In this document: piece by piece, positions 22,421 through 36,696 of the stretch
Numbering within the stretch: the stretch's first letter is position 1
Layout: each line of letters begins with the position of its first letter
Assembly: GCA_037577475.1 (NCBI GenBank)
Contig: CM075188.1
Location: forward strand, 4,286,001-4,350,000
Source of the DNA: Chaunax sp. Z400
Lineage: Eukaryota; Chordata; Actinopteri; Lophiiformes; Chaunacidae
DNA length: 64,000 nucleotides
Reading direction: 5' to 3'
Position numbers and translations under genes: made by a program
The notes under the pieces: model-generated
Seen by the model: only the letters and a program-made list of their open reading frames with translations
Database searches by the model: none
What the model was told of the DNA's origin: nothing

Positions 22421-25400
22421 AGATACAAATGCTGATGAGAAAAGGCAATCCACACAAATCCAATTGCTGATCGGAGGATGCAATCCACAGAAATCCAGAT
22501 GCTAATGTGAGCAGGTGATCCGTAGAAATACAAATGCTGATCTGAGCAGGCGATTAATAGAAATACAAATGCTGATCTGAAAATGTGACTCACAGAAATC
22601 CAGATGCTAATGTGAGCAGGTGATCCATAGAAATCCAAATGCTGATGCGAGCAAACGATCAATAGAAATCCAAATACTGATGTGAGCAGATGATCCGTAG
22701 AAATACAAATGCTGATGTGAACATGTGATCAATAGAAGTCATGATGCAAATGTGAGCAGGTGTTCCATAGAAATCCAGATACTGATGCGAGCAAACGATC
22801 AATAGAAATCTAGATGCTGAGGTGAGCAGAAGATCCATAGAAATACAAATGCTGATGTGAGCAGGTGATCCATAGAACTTGAAATGCTGATCTGCGCCGG
22901 TGATCAATAGATATCCAGATGCTAATGTGAGAAGGCGATCGATAGAAATAAGAAACGCTGATCTGAGAAGGTGATCCATAGAAATACAAATGCTGAGTTT
23001 AGCAGAAGATCCATAGAAATACAAATGGTGATCTGAGCAGGCGATCAATAGAAATACAAATGCTGATCTGAAAATATGTTCCATAGAAATACAAATGCTG
23101 AGTGAGCGAACGATCGATAGAATACAAATGCTGATGTGAGCGAACGATCAATAGATATCCAGATGCTGATGTGAGCAGGCGATCCATATAAAAAAAAAAC
23201 GCTGTTGTGATTAGGCAATCGATTGAAATAAATAACGCTGATCTGAGCAGGCGATCAATAGAATTCCAGATGCTGATCCGAGCAGGTGATTCACAGAAAT
23301 CCAAATGCTAATGTGAGCAGGTGATCCATAGAAATCCAAATGAAGATGTGAGCGAACGATCAATAGATATCCAGATGCTTATGTGAGCAGGTGATCAATA
23401 GAAATCCTAATGCTAATGTGAGCAGGTGATCCATAGAAATCCAGATGCTGATGCGAGCAAACGATCAATAGAAATCTAGATGCTGAGGTGAGCAGAAGAT
23501 CCATTGAAATACAAATGGTGATGTGAACATGTGATCCATAGAAATCCAGATGCTGATTCGAGCGAACAATCAATAGAAATAAAAATGCTGATCTGAGCAG
23601 GCGATCAATAGAAATACAAATGCTGATCTGAAAATGTGATCCATAGAAATACAAATGCTGATGTGAGCAAACGACCAATAGAAATACAAATGCTGAGTGA
23701 GCGAACGATCGATAGAATACAAATGCTGATGTGAGCGAACGATCAATAGATATCCAGATGCTGATGTGAGCAGGCGATCGATTGAAATAAAAAACGCTGA
23801 TCTGAGCAGGCGATCTATAGAATTCCGGATGCTGATTCGAGCAGGTGATTCACAGAAATCCAAATGAAGATGTGAGCGAACGATCAATAGATATCCAGAT
23901 GCTTATGTGAGCAGGTGATCAATAGAAATCCTAATGCTAATGTGAGCAGGTGATCCACAGAAATCCAGATGCTGATGCGAGCAAACGATCAATAGAAATC
24001 TAGATGCTGATGTGAGCAGATGATCCGTAGAAATACAAACGCTGATTAGAGCAGGCGATCAATAGAAATACAAATGCTGATCTGGACATGTGATCCACAC
24101 GAATACAAATGCTGATGCGAGCAAACGATCAATAGAAATCTAGATGCTGATGTGAGCAGATGATCCGTAGAAATACAAATGCTGATACAAGCCAACAATC
24201 AATAGAAATACAAATGCTGATACGAGCAGGCGATCAATAGAAATACAAATGCTGATCTGAACATGTGATCATAGAAATACAAATGCTGATGTGAGCGAAC
24301 GATCAATAGAAATCAAAATGCTGTTGTGAGCAAATGATCAATAGAAAGCCAGATGCTAATGTAAGCAGGTAATCCACAGAAATCCACCTGCTGATGTGAG
24401 CGAACGATCAATAGAAAGACAAATGCTGATATGAGCAGGTGATCCATAGAACTTGAAATGCTGATCTGAGCAGGTGATCAATAGATATCCAGATGCTAAT
24501 GTGAGAAGGCGATCGATAGAAATAAGAAACGCTGATCTGAGAAGTTGATCCATAGAAATACAAATGCTGATGTGAACAGGGGATCCATAGAAATCCAGAT
24601 GCAAATCGGAGCAGGCGATCCATAGATATAAAAATGCTGATGTGAGCTAACGATTAATAGAAAACCAGATGCTGATGTGAGCGGGTGATCAATAGAAATA
24701 CAAATACTGATGTGAGCGAACGATCAATAGAAATACAAATGCTGGTGTGAGCAAACGATCAATAGATATCTAGATGCTGATGAGAGCAGGCGATCCATAG
24801 AAGAAAAAAAAACGATGTTGTGATTAGGCAATTGATTGAAATAAAAAACGCTGATCTGAGCAGGCGATCTATAGAATTCCAGATGCTGATCCAAGCAGGT
24901 GATTCACAGAAATCCAAATACTAATGTGAGCAGGTGATCCATAGAAATCCAAATGAAGATGTGAGAGAGCGATCAATAGATATCCAGATGCATATGTGAG
25001 CAGGTGATCAATAGAAATCCTACTGCTAATATGAGCAGGTGATCCACAGAAATCCAGATGCTGATGCGAGCAAACGATCAATAGAATTCTAGATGCTGAG
25101 GTGAGCAGAAGATCGATTGAAATACAAATGCTGATCTGAGCAGGCGATGAATAGAAATACAAATGCTGATCTGAAAATGTGATTCACAGAAATCCAGATG
25201 CTAATCTGGACATGTGATCCATAAAAACACAAATGCTGATGTGAGCGAACGATCAATAGAAATCAAAATGCTGATGTGAGCGAACGATCAATAGAAATCC
25301 AGATACTGATGTAAGGGAATGATCAATAGAAATACAAATGCTGATGTGAGCGAACGATCAATAGAAATAGAAATGCTGATGTGAACGAACGATCAATAGA

Positions 25401-26028
25401 TATCCAGATGCTGATGTGAGCAGGCGATCCATATAAAAAAACGCTGTTGTGATTAGGCAATCGATTGAAATAAAAAACACTGATCCGAGCAGGCGATCTT
25501 TAGAATTCCAGATGCTGATCCAAGCAGGTGATTCACAGAAATCCAAATGAAGATGTGAGCGAACGATCAATAGATATCCAGATGCTTATGTGAGCAGGTG
25601 ATCAATAGAAATCCATATGCTAATGTGAGCAGGTGATCCATAGAAATCCAGATGCTGATGCGAGTGAACGATCAATAGAAATCTAGATGCTGAGGTGAGC
25701 AGAAGATCCATAGAAATACAAATGCTGATGTGAGCAGGTGATCCATAGAACTTGAAATGCTGATCTGAGCCGGTGATCAATAGATATCCAGATGCTAATG
25801 TGAGAAGGCGATCGATAGAAATAAGAAACGCTGATCTGAGAAGGTAAGCCATAAAAATACAAATGCTGATGTGAGCGAACGATCAATAGAAATCAAGATG
25901 CTGATGTGAGCGAACAATCAATAGAAATCCAGATAATGATGTGAGCGAACAATCCATAGAAATACAAATGCTGTTGCGAGAGATCCATAAAAGTAGAGAC
26001 TGAGCGATCCATTGAAATACATTTGCTG
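22421..26028 (+). repeat. Type I satellite spacer I1-I2 (short form)
   Basis: Satellite between inserts I1 and I2. The insert-to-insert period is 4618 bp. The first part (to about 24000) matches the A HOR, including its A-tract module near 23188. The second part, from about 24100, is a B module with an A-tract near 24802 and another near 25433. It lacks a 211-bp block (five 35-bp monomers plus one 36-bp monomer) that spacers I2-I3 and I3-I4 carry. The missing block would lie near 23940. Confidence 0.88.
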
Positions 26029-27038
26029 CAGCTAGCGAGCAAGCAATACACAGAAAAACAGCAGAAAACTGTGATGTTGTGACTCTAAGCTAGCATACAC
26101 ACATACAGTATACTACGTTAGTACCCACTGTGTCCTGGACCCTGGTGCCCTTGTTACAACTTCTGTAGCGAGCCATCACTCCATAGTTTAAGTCTGTTGT
26201 GATGTGTCTCTTTGCCTGGAACAGAAAAAAAACTTCTGCTTTGGAAACGAATCTGCTGATTTGTTCATATACATACTGACAGTTGAGTTTTATATGCCTT
26301 CTAAATCAAAGTACAATGTGTGAAAGGGTGCGTATGACGTCACGCCACGTCATGAACACGCCAAGTAGCAACTGCAACATAGCAACTGTTGCTAGGTACA
26401 GAATGCGTCCTTAGTTTCCATCCCTTCTGTTTTTGTGTCGTTGAGACTTCAATCTCCCTCACCCTGAGTCAATCGGCAGCCCCGATAGTTCATTTATCGC
26501 TGTTACGCTGCGGCTAACGCTAACATCACATAACTTCCGGTTATCCATTCAGAGTGGTTTTATTCTGAAAACACACTTCCGGTATGTTCGTTCACGGAGT
26601 TTCGCAGCTCAATTAACAGCGACAGCAACATTTATCCTTTACCTTTAAACAACCGAAACTATTAAAATACATAACAAATAGCAAACACAACAGTAAATGA
26701 GATACTTATATTGGCATTCACGCTCAGTCCACTTGCAACAACCGTGTATAACTTAATACTTTAACTCAAATACGTGACGAGCTGCTGAACACATCTGAAA
26801 GAGTTCAACACTGCACTGTATGTTAACAGACTCAGTGCACAGATGGGACGGCGCAACCAATAGGAATACAGCACTGAATGGGTCATTAAACAGCTAATAA
26901 AATAGAAAAGCGCTATTTAACAACAAGATTATCTTTGAGGCTTTTTCTACACTATAACTGTGGCTGAAGTTAAATCATTTTCAGCAATCTGAGGAGAAAT
27001 TTTGACTATTTACACAGTGCCTTTGCTCAATTTTTTTG
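26029..27038. repeat. 1.0-kb insert, copy I2
   Basis: This 1010-bp block is colinear with I1 without gaps. It carries the two shared variants of the I2-I5 group: A at 26074 (T in I1) and T at 26942 (C in I1). The CRE-type site is at 26335. The ETS pair, the AP-1-type site and AATAAA are retained. Confidence 0.93.
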
Positions 27039-30000
27039 AGATACAAATGCTGATGAGAAAAGGCAATCCACACAAATCCAATTGCTGATCGGAGGATGCA
27101 ATCCACAGAAATCCAGATGCTAATGTGAGCAGGTGATCCGTAGAAATACAAATGCTGATCTGAGCAGGCGATTAATAGAAATACAAATGCTGATCTGAAA
27201 ATGTGACTCACAGAAATCCAGATGCTAATGTGAGCAGGTGATCCATAGAAATCCAAATGCTGATGCGAGCAAACGATCAATAGAAATCCAAATACTGATG
27301 TGAGCAGATGATCCGTAGAAATACAAATGCTGATGTGAACATGTGATCAATAGAAGTCATGATGCAAATGTGAGCAGGTGTTCCATAGAAATCCAGATAC
27401 TGATGCGAGCAAACGATCAATAGAAATCTAGATGCTGAGGTGAGCAGAAGATCCATAGAAATACAAATGCAGATGTGAGCAGGTGATCCATAGAACTTGA
27501 AATGCTGATCTGCGCCGGTGATCAATAGATATCCAGATGCTAATGTGAGAAGGCGATCGATAGAAATAAGAAACGCTGATCTGAGAAGGTGATCCATAGA
27601 AATACAAATGCTGAGTTTAGCAGAAGATCCATAGAAATACAAATGGTGATCTGAGCAGGCGATCAATAGAAATACAAATGCTGATCTGAAAATATGTTCC
27701 ATAGAAATACAAATGCTGAGTGAGCGAACGATCGATAGAATACAAATGCTGATGTGAGCGAACGATCAATAGATATCCAGATGCTGATGTGAGCAGGCGA
27801 TCCATATAAAAAAAAAACGCTGTTGTGATTAGGCAATCGATTGAAATAAAAAACGCTGATCTGAGCAGGCGATCAATAGAATTCCAGATGCTGATCCGAG
27901 CAGGTGATTCACAGAAATCCAAATGCTAATGTGAGCAGGTGATCCATAGAAATCCAAATGAAGATGTGAGCGAACGATCAATAGATATCCAGATGCTTAT
28001 GTGAGCAGGTGATCAATAGAAATCCTAATGCTAATGTGAGCAGGTGATCCATAGAAATCCAGATGCTGATGCGAGCAAACGATCAATAGAAATCTAGATG
28101 CTGAGGTGAGCAGAAGATCCATTGAAATACAAATGGTGATGTGAACATGTGATCCATAGAAATCCAGATGCTGATTCGAGCGAACAATCAATAGAAATAA
28201 AAATGCTGATCTGAGCAGGCGATCAATAGAAATACAAATGCTGATCTGAAAATGTGATCCATAGAAATACAAATGCTGATGTGAGCAAACGACCAATAGA
28301 AATACAAATGCTGAGTGAGCGAACGATCGATAGAATACAAATGCTGATGTGAGCGAACGATCAATAGATATCCAGATGCTGATGTGAGCAGGCGATCGAT
28401 TGAAATAAAAAACGCTGATCTGAGCAGGCGATCTATAGAATTCCGGATGCTGATTCGAGCAGGTGATTCACAGAAATCCAAATGAAGATGTGAGCGAACG
28501 ATCAATAGATATCCAGATGCTTATGTGAGCAGGTGATCAATAGAAATCCTAATGCTAATGTGAGAAGGCAATCGATAGAAATAAGAAACGCTGATCTGAG
28601 AAGGTGATCCATAGAAATACAAATTTTGATGTGAACAGGTGATCCATAGAAATCCAGATGCTGATGCGAGCAAACGATCAATAGAAATCTAGATGCTGAG
28701 GTGAGCAGAAGATCCATTGAAATACAATTGCTGATGTGAACATGTGATCAATAGAAATCCAGATGCTAATGTGAGCAGGTGATCCACAGAAATCCAGATG
28801 CTGATGCGAGCAAACGATCAATAGAAATCTAGATGCTGATGTGAGCAGATGATCCGTAGAAATACAAACGCTGATTAGAGCAGGCGATCAATAGAAATAC
28901 AAATGCTGATCTGGACATGTGATCCACACGAATACAAATGCTGATGCGAGCAAACGATCAATAGAAATCTAGATGCTGATGTGAGCAGATGATCCGTAGA
29001 AATACAAATGCTGATACAAGCCAACAATCAATAGAAATACAAATGCTGATACGAGCAGGCGATCAATAGAAATACAAATGCTGATCTGAACATGTGATCA
29101 TAGAAATACAAATGCTGATGTGAGCGAACGATCAATAGAAATCAAAATGCTGTTGTGAGCAAATGATCAATAGAAAGCCAGATGCTAATGTAAGCAGGTA
29201 ATCCACAGAAATCCACCTGCTGATGTGAGCGAACGATCAATAGAAAGACAAATGCTGATATGAGCAGGTGATCCATAGAACTTGAAATGCTGATCTGAGC
29301 AGGTGATCAATAGATATCCAGATGCTAATGTGAGAAGGCGATCGATAGAAATAAGAAACGCTGATCTGAGAAGTTGATCCATAGAAATACAAATGCTGAT
29401 GTGAACAGGGTATCCACAGAAATCCAGATGCAAATCGGAGCAGGCGATCCATAGATATAAAAATGCTGATGTGAGCTAACGATTAATAGAAAACCAGATG
29501 CTGATGTGAGCGGGTGATCAATAGAAATACAAATACTGATGTGAGCGAACGATCAATAGAAATACAAATGCTGGTGTGAGCAAACGATCAATAGATATCT
29601 AGATGCTGATGAGAGCAGGCGATCCATAGAAGAAAAAAAAACGATGTTGTGATTAGGCAATTGATTGAAATAAAAAACGCTGATCTGAGCAGGCGATCTA
29701 TAGAATTCCAGATGCTGATCCAAGCAGGTGATTCACAGAAATCCAAATACTAATGTGAGCAGGTGATCCATAGAAATCCAAATGAAGATGTGAGAGAGCG
29801 ATCAATAGATATCCAGATGCATATGTGAGCAGGTGATCAATAGAAATCCTACTGCTAATATGAGCAGGTGATCCACAGAAATCCAGATGCTGATGCGAGC
29901 AAACGATCAATAGAATTCTAGATGCTGAGGTGAGCAGAAGATCGATTGAAATACAAATGCTGATCTGAGCAGGCGATGAATAGAAATACAAATGCTGATC

Positions 30001-30857
30001 TGAAAATGTGATTCACAGAAATCCAGATGCTAATCTGGACATGTGATCCATAAAAACACAAATGCTGATGTGAGCGAACGATCAATAGAAATCAAAATGC
30101 TGATGTGAGCGAACGATCAATAGAAATCCAGATACTGATGTAAGGGAATGATCAATAGAAATACAAATGCTGATGTGAGCGAACGATCAATAGAAATAGA
30201 AATGCTGATGTGAACGAACGATCAATAGATATCCAGATGCTGATGTGAGCAGGCGATCCATATAAAAAAACGCTGTTGTGATTAGGCAATCGATTGAAAT
30301 AAAAAACGCTGATCCGAGCAGGCGATCTTTAGAATTCCAGATGCTGATCCGAGCAGGTGATTCACAGAAATCCAAATGAAGATGTGAGCGAACGATCAAT
30401 AGATATCCAGATGCTTATGTGAGCAGGTGATCAATAGAAATCCATATGCTAATGTGAGCAGGTGATCCATAGAAATCCAGATGCTGATGCGAGTGAACGA
30501 TCAATAGAAATCTAGATGCTGAGGTGAGCAGAAGATCCATAGAAATACAAATGCTGATGTGAGCAGGTGATCCATAGAACTTGAAATGCTGATCTGAGCC
30601 GGTGATCAATAGATATCCAGATGCTAATGTGAGAAGGCGATCGATAGAAATAAGAAACGCTGATCTGAGAAGGTAAGCCATAAAAATACAAATGCTGATG
30701 TGAGCGAACGATCAATAGAAATCAAGATGCTGATGTGAGCGAACAATCAATAGAAATCCAGATAATGATGTGAGCGAACAATCCATAGAAATACAAATGC
30801 TGTTGCGAGAGATCCATAAAAGTAGAGACTGAGCGATCCATTGAAATACATTTGCTG
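27039..30857 (+). repeat. Type I satellite spacer I2-I3 (4829-bp period)
   Basis: This is an A-like part followed by a B module, nearly identical to the next spacer. It includes the extra 211-bp block at about 28560-28770, whose monomer order is that of the A HOR (GTGAGAAGGCAATCG, then ACAAATT). It has A-tract modules near 27806, 29632 and 30263. Confidence 0.9.
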
Positions 30858-31867
30858 CAGCTAGCGAGCAAGCAATACACAGAAAAACAGCAGAAAACTG
30901 TGATGTTGTGACTCTAAGCTAGCATACACACATACAGTATACTACGTTAGTACCCACTGTGTCCTGGACCCTGGTGCCCTTGTTACAACTTCTGTAGCGA
31001 GCCATCACTCCATAGTTTAAGTCTGTTGTGATGTGTCTCTTTGCCTGGAACAGAAAAAAAACTTCTGCTTTGGAAACGAATCTGCTGATTTGTTCATATA
31101 CATACTGACAGTTGAGTTTTATATGCCTTCTAAATCAAAGTACAATGTGTGAAAGGGTGCGTATGACGTCACGCCACGTCATGAACACGCCAAGTAGCAA
31201 CTGCAACATAGCAACTGTTGCTAGGTACAGAATGCGTCCTTAGTTTCCATCCCTTCTGTTTTTGTGTCGTTGAGACTTCAATCTCCCTCACCCTGAGTCA
31301 ATCGGCAGCCCCGATAGTTCATTTATCGCTGTTACGCTGCGGCTAACGCTAACATCACATAACTTCCGGTTATCCATTCAGAGTGGTTTTATTCTGAAAA
31401 CACACTTCCGGTATGTTCGTTCACGGAGTTTCGCAGCTCAATTAACAGCGACAGCAACATTTATCCTTTACCTTTAAACAACCGAAACTATTAAAATACA
31501 TAACAAATAGCAAACACAACAGTAAATGAGATACTTATATTGGCATTCACGCTCAGTCCACTTGCAACAACCGTGTATAACTTAATACTTTAACTCAAAT
31601 ACGTGACGAGCTGCTGAACACATCTGAAAGAGTTCAACACTGCACTGTATGTTAACAGACTCAGTGCACAGATGGGACGGCGCAACCAATAGGAATACAG
31701 CACTGAATGGGTCATTAAACAGCTAATAAAATAGAAAAGCGCTATTTAACAACAAGATTATCTTTGAGGCTTTTTCTACACTATAACTGTGGCTGAAGTT
31801 AAATCATTTTCAGCAATCTGAGGAGAAATTTTGACTATTTACACAGTGCCTTTGCTCAATTTTTTTG
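30858..31867. repeat. 1.0-kb insert, copy I3
   Basis: This 1010-bp block carries the I2-I5 diagnostic variants. I noticed no difference from I2 or I4 by eye. The CRE-type site is at 31164. Confidence 0.93.
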
Positions 31868-34800
31868 AGATACAAATGCTGATGAGAAAAGGCAATCCAC
31901 ACAAATCCAATTGCTGATCGGAGGATGCAATCCACAGAAATCCAGATGCTAATGTGAGCAGGTGATCCGTAGAAATACAAATGCTGATCTGAGCAGGCGA
32001 TTAATAGAAATACAAATGCTGATCTGAAAATGTGACTCACAGAAATCCAGATGCTAATGTGAGCAGGTGATCCATAGAAATCCAAATGCTGATGCGAGCA
32101 AACGATCAATAGAAATCCAAATACTGATGTGAGCAGATGATCCGTAGAAATACAAATGCTGATGTGAACATGTGATCAATAGAAGTCATGATGCAAATGT
32201 GAGCAGGTGTTCCATAGAAATCCAGATACTGATGCGAGCAAACGATCAATAGAAATCTAGATGCTGAGGTGAGCAGAAGATCCATAGAAATACAAATGCA
32301 GATGTGAGCAGGTGATCCATAGAACTTGAAATGCTGATCTGCGCCGGTGATCAATAGATATCCAGATGCTAATGTGAGAAGGCGATCGATAGAAATAAGA
32401 AACGCTGATCTGAGAAGGTGATCCATAGAAATACAAATGCTGAGTTTAGCAGAAGATCCATAGAAATACAAATGGTGATCTGAGCAGGCGATCAATAGAA
32501 ATACAAATGCTGATCTGAAAATATGTTCCATAGAAATACAAATGCTGAGTGAGCGAACGATCGATAGAATACAAATGCTGATGTGAGCGAACGATCAATA
32601 GATATCCAGATGCTGATGTGAGCAGGCGATCCATATAAAAAAAAAACGCTGTTGTGATTAGGCAATCGATTGAAATAAAAAACGCTGATCTGAGCAGGCG
32701 ATCAATAGAATTCCAGATGCTGATCCGAGCAGGTGATTCACAGAAATCCAAATGCTAATGTGAGCAGGTGATCCATAGAAATCCAAATGAAGATGTGAGC
32801 GAACGATCAATAGATATCCAGATGCTTATGTGAGCAGGTGATCAATAGAAATCCTAATGCTAATGTGAGCAGGTGATCCATAGAAATCCAGATGCTGATG
32901 CGAGCAAACGATCAATAGAAATCTAGATGCTGAGGTGAGCAGAAGATCCATTGAAATACAAATGGTGATGTGAACATGTGATCCATAGAAATCCAGATGC
33001 TGATTCGAGCGAACAATCAATAGAAATAAAAATGCTGATCTGAGCAGGCGATCAATAGAAATACAAATGCTGATCTGAAAATGTGATCCATAGAAATACA
33101 AATGCTGATGTGAGCAAACGACCAATAGAAATACAAATGCTGAGTGAGCGAACGATCGATAGAATACAAATGCTGATGTGAGCGAACGATCAATAGATAT
33201 CCAGATGCTGATGTGAGCAGGCGATCGATTGAAATAAAAAACGCTGATCTGAGCAGGCGATCTATAGAATTCCGGATGCTGATTCGAGCAGGTGATTCAC
33301 AGAAATCCAAATGAAGATGTGAGCGAACGATCAATAGATATCCAGATGCTTATGTGAGCAGGTGATCAATAGAAATCCTAATGCTAATGTGAGAAGGCAA
33401 TCGATAGAAATAAGAAACGCTGATCTGAGAAGGTGATCCATAGAAATACAAATTCTGATGTGAACAGGTGATCCATAGAAATCCAGATGCTGATGCGAGC
33501 AAACGATCAATAGAAATCTAGATGCTGAGGTGAGCAGAAGATCCATTGAAATACAATTGCTGATGTGAACATGTGATCAATAGAAATCCAGATGCTAATG
33601 TGAGCAGGTGATCCACAGAAATCCAGATGCTGATGCGAGCAAACGATCAATAGAAATCTAGATGCTGATGTGAGCAGATGATCCGTAGAAATACAAACGC
33701 TGATTAGAGCAGGCGATCAATAGAAATACAAATGCTGATCTGGACATGTGATCCACACGAATACAAATGCTGATGCGAGCAAACGATCAATAGAAATCTA
33801 GATGCTGATGTGAGCAGATGATCCGTAGAAATACAAATGCTGATACAAGCCAACAATCAATAGAAATACAAATGCTGATACGAGCAGGCGATCAATAGAA
33901 ATACAAATGCTGATCTGAACATGTGATCATAGAAATACAAATGCTGATGTGAGCGAACGATCAATAGAAATCAAAATGCTGTTGTGAGCAAATGATCAAT
34001 AGAAAGCCAGATGCTAATGTAAGCAGGTAATCCACAGAAATCCACCTGCTGATGTGAGCGAACGATCAATAGAAAGACAAATGCTGATATGAGCAGGTGA
34101 TCCATAGAACTTGAAATGCTGATCTGAGCAGGTGATCAATAGATATCCAGATGCTAATGTGAGAAGGCGATCGATAGAAATAAGAAACGCTGATCTGAGA
34201 AGTTGATCCATAGAAATACAAATGCTGATGTGAACAGGGTATCCACAGAAATCCAGATGCAAATCGGAGCAGGCGATCCATAGATATAAAAATGCTGATG
34301 TGAGCTAACGATTAATAGAAAACCAGATGCTGATGTGAGCGGGTGATCAATAGAAATACAAATACTGATGTGAGCGAACTATCAATAGAAATACAAATGC
34401 TGGTGTGAGCAAACGATCAATAGATATCTAGATGCTGATGAGAGCAGGCGATCCATAGAAGAAAAAAAAACGATGTTGTGATTAGACAATTGATTGAAAT
34501 AAAAAACGCTGATCTGAGCAGGCGATCTATAGAATTCCAGATGCTGATCCAAGCAGGTGATTCACAGAAATCCAAATACTAATGTGAGCAGGTGATCCAT
34601 AGAAATCCAAATGAAGATGTGAGAGAGCGATCAATAGATATCCAGATGCATATGTGAGCAGGTGATCAATAGAAATCCTACTGCTAATATGAGCAGGTGA
34701 TCCACAGAAATCCAGATGCTGATGCGAGCAAACGATCAATAGAATTCTAGATGCTGAGGTGAGCAGAAGATCGATTGAAATACAAATGCTGATCTGAGCA

Positions 34801-35686
34801 GGCGATGAATAGAAATACAAATGCTGATCTGAAAATGTGATTCACAGAAATCCAGATGCTAATCTGGACATGTGATCCATAAAAACACAAATGCTGATGT
34901 GAGCGAACGATCAATAGAAATCAAAATGCTGATGTGAGCGAACGATCAATAGAAATCCAGATACTGATGTAAGGGAATGATCAATAGAAATACAAATGCT
35001 GATGTGAGCGAACGATCAATAGAAATAGAAATGCTGATGTGAACGAACGATCAATAGATATCCAGATGCTGATGTGAGCAGGCGATCCATATAAAAAAAC
35101 GCTGTTGTGATTAGGCAATCGATTGAAATAAAAAACGCTGATCCGAGCAGGCGATCTTTAGAATTCCAGATGCTGATCCGAGCAGGTGATTCACAGAAAT
35201 CCAAATGAAGATGTGAGCGAACGATCAATAGATATCCAGATGCTTATGTGAGCAGGTGATCAATAGAAATCCATATGCTAATGTGAGCAGGTGATCCATA
35301 GAAATCCAGATGCTGATGCGAGTGAACGATCAATAGAAATCTAGATGCTGAGGTGAGCAGAAGATCCATAGAAATACAAATGCTGATGTGAGCAGGTGAT
35401 CCATAGAACTTGAAATGCTGATCTGAGCCGGTGATCAATAGATATCCAGATGCTAATGTGAGAAGGCGATCGATAGAAATAAGAAACGCTGATCTGAGAA
35501 GGTAAGCCATAAAAATACAAATGCTGATGTGAGCGAACGATCAATAGAAATCAAGATGCTGATGTGAGCGAACAATCAATAGAAATCCAGATAATGATGT
35601 GAGCGAACAATCCATAGAAATACAAATGCTGTTGCGAGAGATCCATAAAAGTAGAGACTGAGCGATCCATTGAAATACATTTGCTG
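31868..35686 (+). repeat. Type I satellite spacer I3-I4 (4829-bp period)
   Basis: The period is exactly that of the preceding spacer, and only scattered substitutions were noticed. Examples are ACAAATTCTG near 33450 where the other copy reads ACAAATTTTG, and GAACTATCAATAG near 34378 where the other reads GAACGATCAATAG. Two consecutive 4829-bp periods show that insert and satellite have been amplified as one unit. Confidence 0.9.
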
Positions 35687-36696
35687 CAGCTAGCGAGCAA
35701 GCAATACACAGAAAAACAGCAGAAAACTGTGATGTTGTGACTCTAAGCTAGCATACACACATACAGTATACTACGTTAGTACCCACTGTGTCCTGGACCC
35801 TGGTGCCCTTGTTACAACTTCTGTAGCGAGCCATCACTCCATAGTTTAAGTCTGTTGTGATGTGTCTCTTTGCCTGGAACAGAAAAAAAACTTCTGCTTT
35901 GGAAACGAATCTGCTGATTTGTTCATATACATACTGACAGTTGAGTTTTATATGCCTTCTAAATCAAAGTACAATGTGTGAAAGGGTGCGTATGACGTCA
36001 CGCCACGTCATGAACACGCCAAGTAGCAACTGCAACATAGCAACTGTTGCTAGGTACAGAATGCGTCCTTAGTTTCCATCCCTTCTGTTTTTGTGTCGTT
36101 GAGACTTCAATCTCCCTCACCCTGAGTCAATCGGCAGCCCCGATAGTTCATTTATCGCTGTTACGCTGCGGCTAACGCTAACATCACATAACTTCCGGTT
36201 ATCCATTCAGAGTGGTTTTATTCTGAAAACACACTTCCGGTATGTTCGTTCACGGAGTTTCGCAGCTCAATTAACAGCGACAGCAACATTTATCCTTTAC
36301 CTTTAAACAACCGAAACTATTAAAATACATAACAAATAGCAAACACAACAGTAAATGAGATACTTATATTGGCATTCACGCTCAGTCCACTTGCAACAAC
36401 CGTGTATAACTTAATACTTTAACTCAAATACGTGACGAGCTGCTGAACACATCTGAAAGAGTTCAACACTGCACTGTATGTTAACAGACTCAGTGCACAG
36501 ATGGGACGGCGCAACCAATAGGAATACAGCACTGAATGGGTCATTAAACAGCTAATAAAATAGAAAAGCGCTATTTAACAACAAGATTATCTTTGAGGCT
36601 TTTTCTACACTATAACTGTGGCTGAAGTTAAATCATTTTCAGCAATCTGAGGAGAAATTTTGACTATTTACACAGTGCCTTTGCTCAATTTTTTTG
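35687..36696. repeat. 1.0-kb insert, copy I4
   Basis: This 1010-bp block belongs to the I2-I5 variant group, with its CRE-type site at 35993. It marks the switch between HOR types: its left flank is type I (B module), while its right flank departs from type I at about 37085 and becomes type II (C module). Confidence 0.93.

Noticed and set aside
22363..22662. Minus-strand 99-codon frame crossing the right edge of the insert (repeated after most inserts)
   Set aside because: Most of it is satellite translation. Only its end (about 20 codons) comes from the insert, and it recurs simply because the junction is repeated.
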